DNA of 64,000 nucleotides from Pseudomonadota bacterium. GTDB lineage: Bacteria; Pseudomonadota; Gammaproteobacteria; Burkholderiales; Chitinibacteraceae. The position numbers and the translations under genes are program-made. Of the stretch, positions 1 through 9,216 are shown piece after piece. The DNA lies in contig JAGTRM010000001.1 in assembly GCA_018261735.1 (NCBI GenBank), positions 124,001 through 188,000 of the forward strand. Reading direction: 5' to 3'. Below the pieces are notes generated by a model. It saw only the letters and a list, made by a program, of their open reading frames with translations, was not told where the DNA came from and did not search any database. Within the stretch, counting starts at the first letter, position 1; the number at the start of each line of letters is the position of its first letter.

Positions 1-958
1 CGTGCATGGCGATGTCCGCCGCATCAACCTGCCGGCCATGGATCACAAGGACGTGCACGACATGGTGTACGACATCATGAACGACGGCCAGCGCAAAGTG
101 TACGAGGATACGCTGGAGTGCGACTTTTCCTTCGAAATCCCCAATCTTTCGCGCTTCCGGGTCAATGCCTTTGTGCAACAGCGTGGTTCCGGCGCCGTGT
201 TCCGGATGATTCCGTCCAAGGTGCTGACCCTGGAAGAGCTGAATGCGCCGCGCGTGTTTCAGGATATTGCCAAGAATCCGCGCGGACTCGTGCTGGTCAC
301 CGGGCCGACCGGTTCGGGCAAATCGACCACGCTGGCGGCGATGATCAACTACATCAACGAAAACGATTACGGCCACATCCTGACCGTGGAAGATCCGATC
401 GAATTCGTGCACCAATCCAAAAAATGCCTGATCAACCAACGTGAAGTCGGCCCGCACACCCTCTCCTTCTCCAACGCCCTGCGTTCCGCCCTGCGCGAGG
501 ATCCGGACGTGGTGCTGGTCGGGGAAATGCGCGACCTGGAAACGATCCGGCTGGCCTTGACCGCGGCCGAAACCGGCCACCTGGTATTCGGCACCCTGCA
601 CACCAGTTCCGCCGCCAAGACCATTGACCGGGTCGTCGATGTCTTTCCGGCGGCAGAGAAGGAAATGGTACGCTCGATGCTGTCCGAATCGCTGCGGGCG
701 GTTATTTCGCAAACGCTGCTGAAAACCAAGGATGGCACCGGCCGGGTTGCGGCGCACGAAATCATGATCGGCATCCCCGCCATCCGCAACCTGATTCGCG
801 AAAACAAGATTGCCCAGATGTATTCGGCCATTCAAACCGGCCAGTCCGTGGGCATGCAAACACTGGATCAATGCCTGCTGCACCTTGCGCAGCGCAATAT
901 CGTTTCGATCAGCGAAGCGCGCACCCGCGCAGCCAATCCTGACAATTTCAAGGGGTGA
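1..958 (+). CDS. pilT: PilT twitching-motility retraction ATPase, 5' partial
   Basis: Hexameric AAA-like ATPase that powers retraction of type IV pili at the inner-membrane base. The reading frame is open from the left edge of the window, so roughly the first 25-30 residues are missing. The visible 318 residues run from the N-terminal PAS-like domain into the RecA-like domain. They contain the Walker A box GPTGSGKST, the Asp box (TVEDPIEF), the Walker B region (DVVLVGEMRD) and the His box (GHLVFGTLHTSSA). The AIRNLIRENK stretch near the C-terminus is typical of PilT. pilU follows after 4 bases, so the two are probably co-transcribed. The PilT assignment over other GspE-family ATPases is strong because there is no N-terminal MshEN/GspE extension and no zinc-binding cysteine cluster. 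Confidence 0.95.
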   Translation, partial: VHGDVRRINLPAMDHKDVHDMVYDIMNDGQRKVYEDTLECDFSFEIPNLSRFRVNAFVQQRGSGAVFRMIPSKVLTLEELNAPRVFQDIAKNPRGLVLVTGPTGSGKSTTLAAMINYINENDYGHILTVEDPIEFVHQSKKCLINQREVGPHTLSFSNALRSALREDPDVVLVGEMRDLETIRLALTAAETGHLVFGTLHTSSAAKTIDRVVDVFPAAEKEMVRSMLSESLRAVISQTLLKTKDGTGRVAAHEIMIGIPAIRNLIRENKIAQMYSAIQTGQSVGMQTLDQCLLHLAQRNIVSISEARTRAANPDNFKG

Positions 959-962
959 CGCC

Positions 963-2099
963 ATGGAGCGCGACCAAGCCGCCAAATTCATGCAGGACTT
1001 GCTCAAGCACATGCGGGCAAAAGGTGCATCCGATCTATTCATCACCGCCGAATTTCCGCCGGCCATGAAAATCGATGGCAAAGTCACGCCGGTTTCCGGT
1101 CAGGTGCTGAGCGCGCAGCATACCAAGGAGCTGGCGCGCGCCATCATGAACGACCGGCAAGCGGAAGAATTCGAAGCCAGCAAGGAGTGCAACTTCGCCA
1201 TCAACCCGGGCAATCTTGGCCGCTTTCGGGTCAATGCCTTTGTCCAGCAAGGGCGCATCGGCATGGTCCTGCGCACGATCAATACCGAGATCCCCAAGCT
1301 GGAAGAACTCGGTCTGCCGCCGGTGCTCAAGGATATCGCCATGACCAAGCGCGGCCTGGTGATCTTTGTCGGCGGCACAGGCTCGGGGAAATCCACCTCG
1401 CTCGCCGCCATGGTAGGGCACCGCAACGACAATGCCTACGACCACATCGTCACCATTGAAGACCCGATCGAGTATGTGCACCAGCACCACAAGTCGATCA
1501 TTACCCAGCGTGAAGTCGGCGTCGATACCGATTCGTGGATGAGCGCGCTGAAAAACACGCTGCGCCAGGCCCCGGACGTGATCCTGATCGGCGAAATCCG
1601 CGACCGCGAAACCATGGATTACGCGATTGCCTTTGCCGAAACCGGGCACCTGTGCATGGCCACCCTGCACGCCAACTCCACCAACCAGGCGCTGGACCGG
1701 ATCATCAACTTCTTCCCGGAAGAGCGACGCCAACAGTTGCTGATGGATCTTTCGCTGAACCTCAAGGCCTTCGTCTCGCAGCGCCTCGTACCGCACACTT
1801 CGGGCAAGGGCCGCGTGGCCGCCGTGGAAGTCATGCTCAACTCGCCGCTGATTTCCGAGCTGATCTTCAAGGGCGAAGTTCATGAAATCAAGGATGTCAT
1901 GAAGCGCTCGCGCGAAATCGGCATGCAAACCTTCGACCAGTCGCTGTTTGACCTTTTCGAAGCAGGGTTCATCAATTACGAAGACGCGCTGCGCAATGCC
2001 GATTCAGTCAACGATCTGCGCTTGCAGATCAAGCTGCAAAGCGCCGAATCGAAGAACAAGGATGTATTTTCGGGTACGGATCACCTCGATATCGTCTGA
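963..2099 (+). CDS. pilU: PilU, accessory PilT-like retraction ATPase
   Basis: 378-residue paralogue of PilT that assists it in pilus retraction under load. It starts at the ATG at 963, four bases after pilT. An upstream extension of the frame lies inside pilT and is not needed. Motifs seen are Walker A GGTGSGKST, the Asp box TIEDPIEYVH, Walker B DVILIGEIRDRETM and the His box GHLCMATLHANS. PilU is normally about 370-380 residues with a C-terminal tail beyond the PilT core, and that tail is present here (about residues 345-378, ending DHLDIV). Gene order pilT-pilU matches other beta- and gammaproteobacteria. A FimV-like gene begins 29 bases downstream. Confidence 0.94.
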   Translation: MERDQAAKFMQDLLKHMRAKGASDLFITAEFPPAMKIDGKVTPVSGQVLSAQHTKELARAIMNDRQAEEFEASKECNFAINPGNLGRFRVNAFVQQGRIGMVLRTINTEIPKLEELGLPPVLKDIAMTKRGLVIFVGGTGSGKSTSLAAMVGHRNDNAYDHIVTIEDPIEYVHQHHKSIITQREVGVDTDSWMSALKNTLRQAPDVILIGEIRDRETMDYAIAFAETGHLCMATLHANSTNQALDRIINFFPEERRQQLLMDLSLNLKAFVSQRLVPHTSGKGRVAAVEVMLNSPLISELIFKGEVHEIKDVMKRSREIGMQTFDQSLFDLFEAGFINYEDALRNADSVNDLRLQIKLQSAESKNKDVFSGTDHLDIV

Positions 2100-2128
2100 C
2101 GGAACAGAACCAGGACAGGACTTGCCCT

Positions 2129-4033
2129 TTGCCCCACTTCAACCGCCTTGCCGAATGCGCCAAACGCTTTGGCCGCCTTACCCGCCCAGCAGGTGCCCTG
2201 GCGGGGCTTGCATTTTTCTCGGCACAGCTTCACGCCGCAAGCCTGGGCGATATCCGGATACATTCGGCGTTGGGCGAGCGTTTCGATGCGACCGTCAACG
2301 TCATCCTGTCTGACGGGGATGCGGTTTCTCCTGACTGCTTTCAGGTCACAACGCCCCGCGAAGAAGGGGATATCCAGGTCCTGCATCACGCCCGGGTCGA
2401 ATTCCGTAAAACGGCAAGGGGCGGCGAAGTGCATCTGCGCGGCACGGAGTACGAGCAGGAGCCGCTGCTGAAAGTCGCGCTGCGCCTGCGCTGCCCCGAG
2501 CAGGACACGCGCGGCATTACCCGCGAATACAGCGTGCTGCTTGATCCGCGCGAATACAAGACTGCGCAGGCACCCGCCATAATCGCATTGCCGGCGACCC
2601 AGCCAGATTCAGCCCCGCCCGCGCGACCAGCGGAACCTGCACCCTTGCCGCGCAGAAAGCCGGTTCGCCAGTCAGCAGGAGACCAGCCAGCCCCAATGCT
2701 GCCTGCCAAGCCAGTCCGTGCGGCCACACGGCCCGCCCCCGCCAGCCAGGAAGCGTTTCGCCTGCAGCTTTCTACCGCGCCGATTGATCCGGCACCGTTG
2801 AATATTCTGCTGACAGAAAACCAGAAACTGCAGCTTCGCGAACGATTGCTGCTGCTTGAAGCAGACGACCAGACTGCCCAGCTGTTGCAGCTGAAGGATC
2901 GCATTGCCCGGCTGGAAACACAGCTGACCCACATGCAAACCCTGACTGCCTCGCGCCCTGCGGAAGCAACTTCCACCAAGCCGCAAGCTGCAAGCATGCC
3001 AGCCAAGCCGAAGAGCACCAACCCGTGGCTGTGGGCCGCGCTGGGAACACTCCTGCTTGTTCCGCCGGGATTTATCCTCTGGCGCAGGAAAAACCCGCCA
3101 GAGGAAGAACAAGCGATTTTTGCCTTTGAGAGCGATTTCGACGCCTCCGTATCGCCCGCGGGGCAGGAAGCAGCCCCTGCCACGCCAGTCCCGCAGGAAG
3201 CCCCCCCTACGCAACCCCGGAACGAGGACTGGGGAGAGGAGAACATGGATGTGGTTTCGCCCGAAACGGTGGCCGAAGAAGCCCAGTTGCTGCTCGATCA
3301 CGGGCTGACTCGCCAGGCAATCGAATTATTGCTGCAAGAAACCGCCCTTCGCCCGACGGCCCTGGCTTTATGGATGAAGCTTTTTGATGCCTATTGCGTT
3401 GCCGCTGACCGCAAAGGCTTTGAAACACAGGCACGCGCTTTCCGCGAACGTTTTGTCAGCGAGGCGCTTTGGGAACAGGTCCAGGAACAGGGCCAGGGCA
3501 TCGATCCAACCAACCCGCTTTACGTGAAGACCGCCAAGACCAGCGATGACCTGACCATCCTGCTCGACAGCCAGGTGTCCACCCGCAACAAGGGGCGCGA
3601 TAAAGATGTTGATATCATCGGCCTCATGCAACGCCCTGCAGCCACCCCTGCCGCAGAAAAAGAACCTGCCGAGCCGGACTTGCCGGTGAACTTTCATCTT
3701 CCGGAGATTTCAGCAGAAGAACTGAACGATGCGTGGCCAGAACCCAGCGATACCCCGCAAGCTGAACGCAGCAATGAACCGTTGTTTGATTTTGACATTC
3801 CCTCGCTTAACCCTACCCTGCCAGAAGGCCATGCGCCCAAGGCGTTCGGGCCGGAGGATTTTGCATCTACGGATGACCCGCTGATGCAAGGGATTGCCGG
3901 CATGATCTTTTCCGGCCAGTTTGACCAAGCCTGCCAGCAACTTGAAGAACTGTTGTATCGGGGGTCATTCGAGCAGCGTTTGCTGGCGGCACAGTGGCTG
4001 GACAAATTGCTGCCGATGAAAAATTCGCCTTAG
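2129..4033 (+). CDS. fimV: FimV-like pilus/polarity protein
   Basis: 634-residue bitopic inner-membrane protein resembling FimV/TspA, which organises the type IV pilus machinery and polar signalling. The frame has no ATG near its start and the best start is the TTG at 2129, with an AGGACAGGA stretch just upstream. Layout: a signal sequence to about residue 36 (LHA then ASLGDIRI, the conserved FimV N-terminal motif), a periplasmic domain to about 130, a Pro/Ala-rich linker, a predicted coiled coil at about 226-272, one membrane helix at about 298-317, then an acidic cytoplasmic part ending in a short helical repeat (about 588-632) that resembles the FimV C-terminal domain. I see no LysM domain. 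It follows pilT-pilU, which supports a twitching role. The exact start is uncertain. Confidence 0.8.
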   Translation: MPHFNRLAECAKRFGRLTRPAGALAGLAFFSAQLHAASLGDIRIHSALGERFDATVNVILSDGDAVSPDCFQVTTPREEGDIQVLHHARVEFRKTARGGEVHLRGTEYEQEPLLKVALRLRCPEQDTRGITREYSVLLDPREYKTAQAPAIIALPATQPDSAPPARPAEPAPLPRRKPVRQSAGDQPAPMLPAKPVRAATRPAPASQEAFRLQLSTAPIDPAPLNILLTENQKLQLRERLLLLEADDQTAQLLQLKDRIARLETQLTHMQTLTASRPAEATSTKPQAASMPAKPKSTNPWLWAALGTLLLVPPGFILWRRKNPPEEEQAIFAFESDFDASVSPAGQEAAPATPVPQEAPPTQPRNEDWGEENMDVVSPETVAEEAQLLLDHGLTRQAIELLLQETALRPTALALWMKLFDAYCVAADRKGFETQARAFRERFVSEALWEQVQEQGQGIDPTNPLYVKTAKTSDDLTILLDSQVSTRNKGRDKDVDIIGLMQRPAATPAAEKEPAEPDLPVNFHLPEISAEELNDAWPEPSDTPQAERSNEPLFDFDIPSLNPTLPEGHAPKAFGPEDFASTDDPLMQGIAGMIFSGQFDQACQQLEELLYRGSFEQRLLAAQWLDKLLPMKNSP

Positions 4034-4065
4034 GCGGGAGAGACGGAGTATCGCTTCTACCCGCC
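4033..4065 (+). other. Hairpin at the 3' end of fimV
   Basis: GGCGGG (4033-4038, overlapping the last base of the TAG stop codon) can pair with CCCGCC (4060-4065), and weaker pairing lies inside. No T-run follows, so this is at best a weak or Rho-assisted 3' end. Confidence 0.35.
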
Positions 4066-4079
4066 CGGCAACACTTAGA

Positions 4080-4215
4080 GCCTATCTCAGTAGGTGAGCG
4101 AGCCAAGGCAGGTGACAGGAGGACGGAGCACAGGAACCGGAATGTACATGTGAGTACATGAGGATTCCGAGCACCGCCCGACTGTCAGATGCGAAGGCGC
4201 AGCCGCCTAATGAAA
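4080..4215 (+). repeat. Dispersed structured intergenic repeat, copy A
   Basis: Intergenic element between the convergent fimV and cysK genes. Core layout: GGAA (4133-4136), CCGGA, ATGTAC (4142-4147), loop ATGTGA, GTACAT (4154-4159), GAGGA, TTCC (4165-4168). It is followed by GAGCACCGCCCGAC. A further helix TGACAG (4113-4118) / CTGTCA (4182-4187) encloses the core. Two more copies (59860-60000 plus strand, 63295-63420 minus strand) have the same layout with different but still complementary stems. See the findings for the comparison. Confidence 0.7.
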
Positions 4216-4223
4216 GAGGACTC

Positions 4224-5156
4224 TTAGTCCAGCAAACCTTCAAACAACTTGGTCGACAAGTAGCGCTCGCCAAACGACGGAATGATCACGGCGATCAGCT
4301 TGCCGGCATTTTCCGGGCGCTTGGCCAGCTCCAGCGCCGCCCAGGTGGCCGCACCGGCAGAGATCCCCGCCAGGATGCCTTCCTTGGTCGCCAACGCACG
4401 CGCCGTGGTAAAAGCATCGTCATTGGTGACCCGAATTACCTCGTCGTAGATTGCGGTATTCAATACCGCAGGAATAAAGCCTGCGCCAATGCCTTGAATC
4501 GGATGCGGACCCTTGGGGCCGCCGGACAGCACCGGGCTGGCATCGGGCTCGACCGCCACCGCCTGGAACGACGGCTTGCGCGCCTTGATCACTTCGGCCA
4601 CGCCGGTAATGGTGCCGCCGGTACCCACGCCGGCCACCAGGATGTCGATCTGGCCGTCGGTATCGCGCCACAGCTCTTCCGCGGTCGTCTTGCGGTGAAT
4701 TTCCGGATTGGCCGGGTTTTCAAACTGCTGCGGCAGGAAATAATTGGTATTGGCCGCCACCAGTTCCTTGGCCTTGGCAATCGCCCCACCCATGCCGTCC
4801 GGCCCTGGTGTCAGCACCAGTTCGGCACCGTAACCGCGCAACAAGGCGCGCCGTTCCTTGGACATCGTCTCGGGCATGGTCAGCGTCAGCTTGTAACCGC
4901 GTGCGGCGCAGACCATCGCCAGACCAATGCCGGTATTGCCGGAAGTCGGCTCGACAATCACGGTATCCTGGTTGATCAGACCCGCGGCTTCGGCGGCGTC
5001 GATCATCGCCAAGGCGATCCGGTCTTTGACGCTGTGCGACGGATTGAAGTATTCGAGCTTGGCGACGACGGTGGCACCGACCCCTTCGGTGATACGATTC
5101 AGGCGAACCAGCGGCGTGTTGCCGATAAGTTCGGTAACATCATTGGCAATTTTCAT
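4224..5156 (-). CDS. cysK: Cysteine synthase A (O-acetylserine sulfhydrylase)
   Basis: 310-residue PLP enzyme that makes cysteine from O-acetylserine and sulfide in the cytoplasm. The PLP lysine is K44 in [11 protein letters not shown]. The substrate loop TSGNTG and the phosphate-binding GTGGT motif ([11 protein letters not shown]) are present, as is the C-terminal [10 protein letters not shown] segment. Length and motif set fit CysK better than CysM. The ATG at 5156 is the natural start and lies 90 bases from the divergent cca. The gene is transcribed alone towards fimV, and repeat copy A lies immediately beyond its stop codon. Confidence 0.96.
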   Translation of the reverse strand: MKIANDVTELIGNTPLVRLNRITEGVGATVVAKLEYFNPSHSVKDRIALAMIDAAEAAGLINQDTVIVEPTSGNTGIGLAMVCAARGYKLTLTMPETMSKERRALLRGYGAELVLTPGPDGMGGAIAKAKELVAANTNYFLPQQFENPANPEIHRKTTAEELWRDTDGQIDILVAGVGTGGTITGVAEVIKARKPSFQAVAVEPDASPVLSGGPKGPHPIQGIGAGFIPAVLNTAIYDEVIRVTNDDAFTTARALATKEGILAGISAGAATWAALELAKRPENAGKLIAVIIPSFGERYLSTKLFEGLLD

Positions 5157-5214
5157 GGCGGCATCCTTGTGGTTATTGGCTATGGCATGATTCTATCGGT
5201 TATAACGACAAACG

Positions 5215-5231
5215 AATAAATCACATTTATT
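5215..5231. promoter_or_regulatory. 17-bp palindrome between divergent cysK and cca
   Basis: AATAAAT-CAC-ATTTATT is a perfect inverted repeat with 7-base arms and a 3-base centre. It lies in the 90-bp divergent intergenic region, just upstream of the cca ribosome-binding site (AAGGA at 5235-5239). It could be an operator or simply A+T-rich promoter DNA. No regulator can be named from the sequence. Confidence 0.35.
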
Positions 5232-5246
5232 ACTAAGGAAAGATCG

Positions 5247-6461
5247 ATGCAAATATATCGCGTCGGAGGCGCGGTGCGCGACAAGCTGTTGGGATTACCG
5301 GTGCAGGATACCGACTGGGTTGTGGTTGGCGCCTGCGTCGAGGACATGCTGGCTGCGGGTTACCTGCCGGTCGGCAAGGATTTTCCGGTCTTTCTGCACC
5401 CCAAGACCCGCGAGGAGTATGCGCTTGCCCGCACCGAGCGCAAGTCCGCGCCGGGCTACAAGGGTTTTGTAGTGCATGCGAGCCCGGAAGTCACGCTGGA
5501 AGAAGACCTGTTGCGGCGCGACCTGACCATCAACGCCATGGCCGAGGATGAAGCGGGCCGACTGATCGACCCGTTCAATGGCCGCACCGATCTGGAAGCA
5601 GGGATATTCCGCCATGTCTCGCCCGCGTTCAGCGAAGACCCGGTACGCATTCTGCGCCTGGCCCGCTTCGCCGCACGCTTCGGCTTCGCGGTCGCGCCGG
5701 AAACGCTCGCCTTGATGCGCGAGATGGTCGGCAACAACGAAGTGGATCATCTGGTGCCCGAACGCGTCTGGCAGGAACTCAGCCGGGGCTTGATGGAAGC
5801 CGCGCCTTCGCGCATGTTCGAGGTGCTGCGCGAGTGCGGCGCGCTGGCGCGCATCGCGCCGGAGATCGACGCGCTGTTCGGCGTACCCGAACGCCTTGAT
5901 TACCATCCGGAAGGCGACAGCGGCGTCCACACCCTGCTGGTACTCGATGCCGCTGCCAAACTGCAACTACCCTTGCCGGCGCGCTTCGCCGCGCTGTGCC
6001 ACGATCTGGGCAAGGCACTAACCCCGGCCGACCAGTTGCCGCGTCATATCGGCCACGACAAGCGCGGCCACAGCCCGATCGAAGACGTATGCGCCCGCCT
6101 GCGCGCCCCGGCCGATTGCCGCGAACTGGCGCTGATGGCCTGCCGCGAACATATCCTGATCCATCGCTCGCGTGAACTGCGCCCGGAGACGCTGGTCGAC
6201 CTGTTCCTGCGCTGCGATGCCTTGCGCCGGCCGGAACGCTTCGCACTGCTGCTCGAGGTGTGCCGCTCGGATGCGCAGGGCCGTGCCGGGTTCGCCGATG
6301 CAAGTTACCCGCAGGCCGCCTACCAGCAACAGATGCTGGCCGTTGCCAGCAGCGTCGATGCCGGCGCCATCGCCCGCAGTTGCGCGGACAAGTCCATGAT
6401 CGCGGAGAATGTCCGCCTGGCCCGGGTCGCCGCGGTCCACGAAGCCAGAACCCGCGCATAA
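5247..6461 (+). CDS. cca: CCA-adding tRNA nucleotidyltransferase
   Basis: 404-residue class II nucleotidyltransferase that builds or repairs the 3' CCA end of tRNAs. The N-terminus has the head motif GGAVRD (residues 7-12) followed by the catalytic pair D21/D23 (DTDW). The [10 protein letters not shown] motif and the body motif [15 protein letters not shown] follow. An HD domain (CHDLGKAL, about residue 250) indicates the bacterial bifunctional or multifunctional type with phosphohydrolase activity, as in E. coli Cca (about 412 residues). A good ribosome-binding site (AAGGAAAG) precedes the ATG at 5247. The gene ends at a GC-rich hairpin facing rpoH. Confidence 0.96.
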   Translation: MQIYRVGGAVRDKLLGLPVQDTDWVVVGACVEDMLAAGYLPVGKDFPVFLHPKTREEYALARTERKSAPGYKGFVVHASPEVTLEEDLLRRDLTINAMAEDEAGRLIDPFNGRTDLEAGIFRHVSPAFSEDPVRILRLARFAARFGFAVAPETLALMREMVGNNEVDHLVPERVWQELSRGLMEAAPSRMFEVLRECGALARIAPEIDALFGVPERLDYHPEGDSGVHTLLVLDAAAKLQLPLPARFAALCHDLGKALTPADQLPRHIGHDKRGHSPIEDVCARLRAPADCRELALMACREHILIHRSRELRPETLVDLFLRCDALRRPERFALLLEVCRSDAQGRAGFADASYPQAAYQQQMLAVASSVDAGAIARSCADKSMIAENVRLARVAAVHEARTRA

Positions 6462-6465
6462 AGCA

Positions 6466-6494
6466 ACGGCGGGCTCATGGGCCCGCCGTCTTTG
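6466..6494 (+). terminator. Rho-independent terminator after cca
   Basis: ACGGCGGGC (6466-6474), loop TCATGG, GCCCGCCGT (6481-6489), then CTTTG. The stem is perfect and GC-rich. The T-run is short, so termination may be incomplete. It sits between the convergent cca and rpoH genes. Confidence 0.7.
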
Positions 6495-6537
6495 TGTGCA
6501 AGGTGATGCGGTGTATCTACTTCTTCAACTCTCTACT

Positions 6538-7398
<861 letters not shown>

Positions 7399-7420
7399 GA
7401 TTCAGATCTCCTCAAGCAAG

Positions 7421-7440
7421 CGGCCGGATTTTTCCGGCCG
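7421..7440 (-). other. GC hairpin in the rpoH mRNA leader
   Basis: Perfect 8-bp inverted repeat CGGCCGGA / TCCGGCCG with a 4-base loop. Its near edge lies 8 bases upstream of the rpoH ribosome-binding site (GAGGAG, 7408-7413). There is no T-run on the rpoH side, so it is not a terminator for ftsX. If the promoter at 7447-7475 is correct, transcription starts at about 7440 and this hairpin is the extreme 5' end of the message. Confidence 0.5.
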
Positions 7441-7446
7441 TTCCAA

Positions 7447-7475
7447 TTTTATCACTCGGCGAGTGAGAGTGCTAA
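7447..7475 (-). promoter_or_regulatory. CIRCE (HrcA) operator overlapping the rpoH promoter
   Basis: Read towards rpoH the sequence is TTAGCACTC-N9-GAGTGATAA (7475-7449), one mismatch from the CIRCE consensus TTAGCACTC-N9-GAGTGCTAA. The same bases offer a sigma-70-like promoter: -35 TTAGCA (7475-7470), 17-bp spacer, -10 ATAAAA (7452-7447). Bound HrcA would therefore cover the whole promoter. Confidence 0.85.
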
Positions 7476-7630
7476 GCATGGAAAAAGTTCACGCTCGCAT
7501 TTCAGCACAGGAAAAACGTGATTGCACGGCAATTATTCCAATATGGCTGATAGCCCAGCCCTATTACAGATAAAAACCATATAAATCATCAATAAAACAG
7601 GATGTTACTTCGCGTACGCAAACAGATAAA

Positions 7631-8533
7631 TCACAAATGACGGCGCAGATGGCGCCAGACGGCAAGCCATGCACCCACCAGGCACAGCAGCGTGGTCGCC
7701 GTGCAGACCACGCCCAGGCTCTGCAAGCCCGGGGATTGCAACTCGAACTGCTGTCCATAGGCCGTTGCCAGATCACGCACGGCGGGGTTGAGCCAGCGCA
7801 AGGCCAGCCAGACAATCGCGCTGGCCAGTGCGCCGCCCAGCAAACCCTGTGCCGCAGCAAAATGAATGAAGGGCCGGCGGATAAAGGCATCGGTCGCGCC
7901 GATCAGCTTGGAAACCTCGATTTCCTCCTGTCGCGTCAGAATTTGCATGCGGATCGTGTTGCCGGTGATCAGGACCAAGGCCGTGGCAAGCAGCGCCACC
8001 ACGGCCTGAAACACGGCACGGCCCAGCGCAACCAACCGCTCCAGCCGCCGCGCCCAAGCGGAGTCGAGTTGCACTTCCTCAACGCCGGGCTTGGCGGCCA
8101 GTTCCTTCTGCAGCGCCTCGAGCCCGGCGGCATGGTTCTCTTTAGCGGTGAAGATGATGGCATCGGGCAGCGGATTGTCCGGCAAGCCCGCCAGCAGATC
8201 GCCAAAACCGGAAGATTGCTGCATTTCCTTCAATGCCTCGTCCTTCGGCACAAAGCGGTGCTTGGCAATGCGCGTATCGCTGCCCTCGAGCGCACGCAAG
8301 GCCTGGATTTCACCCGGTGTTGCGCTGCTGCGCAGGAAAACGGTGATCTGCGGCTCCACCGGCAGGTGTCCGGCCACGTCGGCGAGGCTCGTCACAACCA
8401 GCCACAGCGCCAGCGGAAACGCGGCGGCAATCGCAATCACCAGCAGGTTGAGCAAACTGGTCAGCGGCTGGCGCAGCATGCCGGCCAGGGTCCGCCGGAA
8501 GGCAAACCAGTGCTGGCGGAATTCATTCTTCAT
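7631..8533 (-). CDS. ftsX: Cell-division permease-like protein FtsX
   Basis: 300-residue inner-membrane partner of FtsE. The FtsEX complex acts at the divisome and controls septal murein hydrolases. It has a cytoplasmic N-terminus, a first membrane helix (about residues 22-47), a periplasmic loop of about 110 residues, and three further helices in the FtsX/MacB fold, with the conserved RQEEIEVSKLIGAT coupling segment between helices 2 and 3. It begins 11 bases after ftsE. Length and topology are normal. Confidence 0.94.
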   Translation of the reverse strand: MKNEFRQHWFAFRRTLAGMLRQPLTSLLNLLVIAIAAAFPLALWLVVTSLADVAGHLPVEPQITVFLRSSATPGEIQALRALEGSDTRIAKHRFVPKDEALKEMQQSSGFGDLLAGLPDNPLPDAIIFTAKENHAAGLEALQKELAAKPGVEEVQLDSAWARRLERLVALGRAVFQAVVALLATALVLITGNTIRMQILTRQEEIEVSKLIGATDAFIRRPFIHFAAAQGLLGGALASAIVWLALRWLNPAVRDLATAYGQQFELQSPGLQSLGVVCTATTLLCLVGAWLAVWRHLRRHL

Positions 8534-8544
8534 CGCGATTCCTT

Positions 8545-9198
8545 TCAGGCGGTGAACTGGCCGTTTTTCAGGCGCAGAATGCGGCGGCCGTAATCGGCCA
8601 TCAGGGTTTCATCGTGCGCCGAGATCACCAGCGTCACGCCGACCTGATGGAAGGATTTGAACAGTTCAAGAATATCGTGGGCATAGTCACGGTCGAGGTT
8701 GGCTGTCGGCTCGTCCGCTAGCAGGATCGCGGGCCGGTGCACCACGGCACGCGCAATGCACAGACGCTGCTGTTCACCGCCGGAGAGCGCGATCGGATTC
8801 AACTTTTCCTTGCCGGCGAGACCGACCTTGTCCAGCGCGGCCAGCACGCGCCGGCGTGCTTCATGGCTTTCGAAACCGATGATATCGAGCGGTAGACGCA
8901 CGTTGTCGTACACGCTGCGGTCGAAGAGGATCTTGTGGTCCTGGAAAATCAGGCCGATATGGCGGCGAACGAACGGAATCGAGCCACGGCGCATGCTGCC
9001 CACGTTCTGGCCGTTGACCAATACCGCACCGCCGGTCGGGCGTTCGATCCCGGCCACCAGCTTGAGGATCGTGGATTTGCCCGCACCCGAATGCCCGGCC
9101 AGAAACACCAGTTCACCGGTCGGTATCTCGAACGACAGATTTTTCAGCGCATCGAAACCACCGCGATAACGCTTGGACACTTGCTGGAACTGGATCAT
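8545..9198 (-). CDS. ftsE: Cell-division ATP-binding protein FtsE
   Basis: 217-residue ABC ATPase subunit of FtsEX. Walker A is GHSGAGKST (about residues 35-43), the ABC signature is LSGGEQQR, and Walker B is ILLADEPTAN with the downstream switch histidine (VISAHD). The size of about 220 residues is characteristic of FtsE. It lies between a GNAT acetyltransferase gene (18 bases upstream) and ftsX, within an operon that begins with ftsY. Confidence 0.96.
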   Translation of the reverse strand: MIQFQQVSKRYRGGFDALKNLSFEIPTGELVFLAGHSGAGKSTILKLVAGIERPTGGAVLVNGQNVGSMRRGSIPFVRRHIGLIFQDHKILFDRSVYDNVRLPLDIIGFESHEARRRVLAALDKVGLAGKEKLNPIALSGGEQQRLCIARAVVHRPAILLADEPTANLDRDYAHDILELFKSFHQVGVTLVISAHDETLMADYGRRILRLKNGQFTA

Positions 9199-9216
9199 TG
9201 GCCATCCTTTTCTCGA

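Noticed and set aside
4158..5219. 353-codon open frame antisense to cysK
   Set aside because: No motifs and no ribosome-binding site; cysK has full catalytic motifs.
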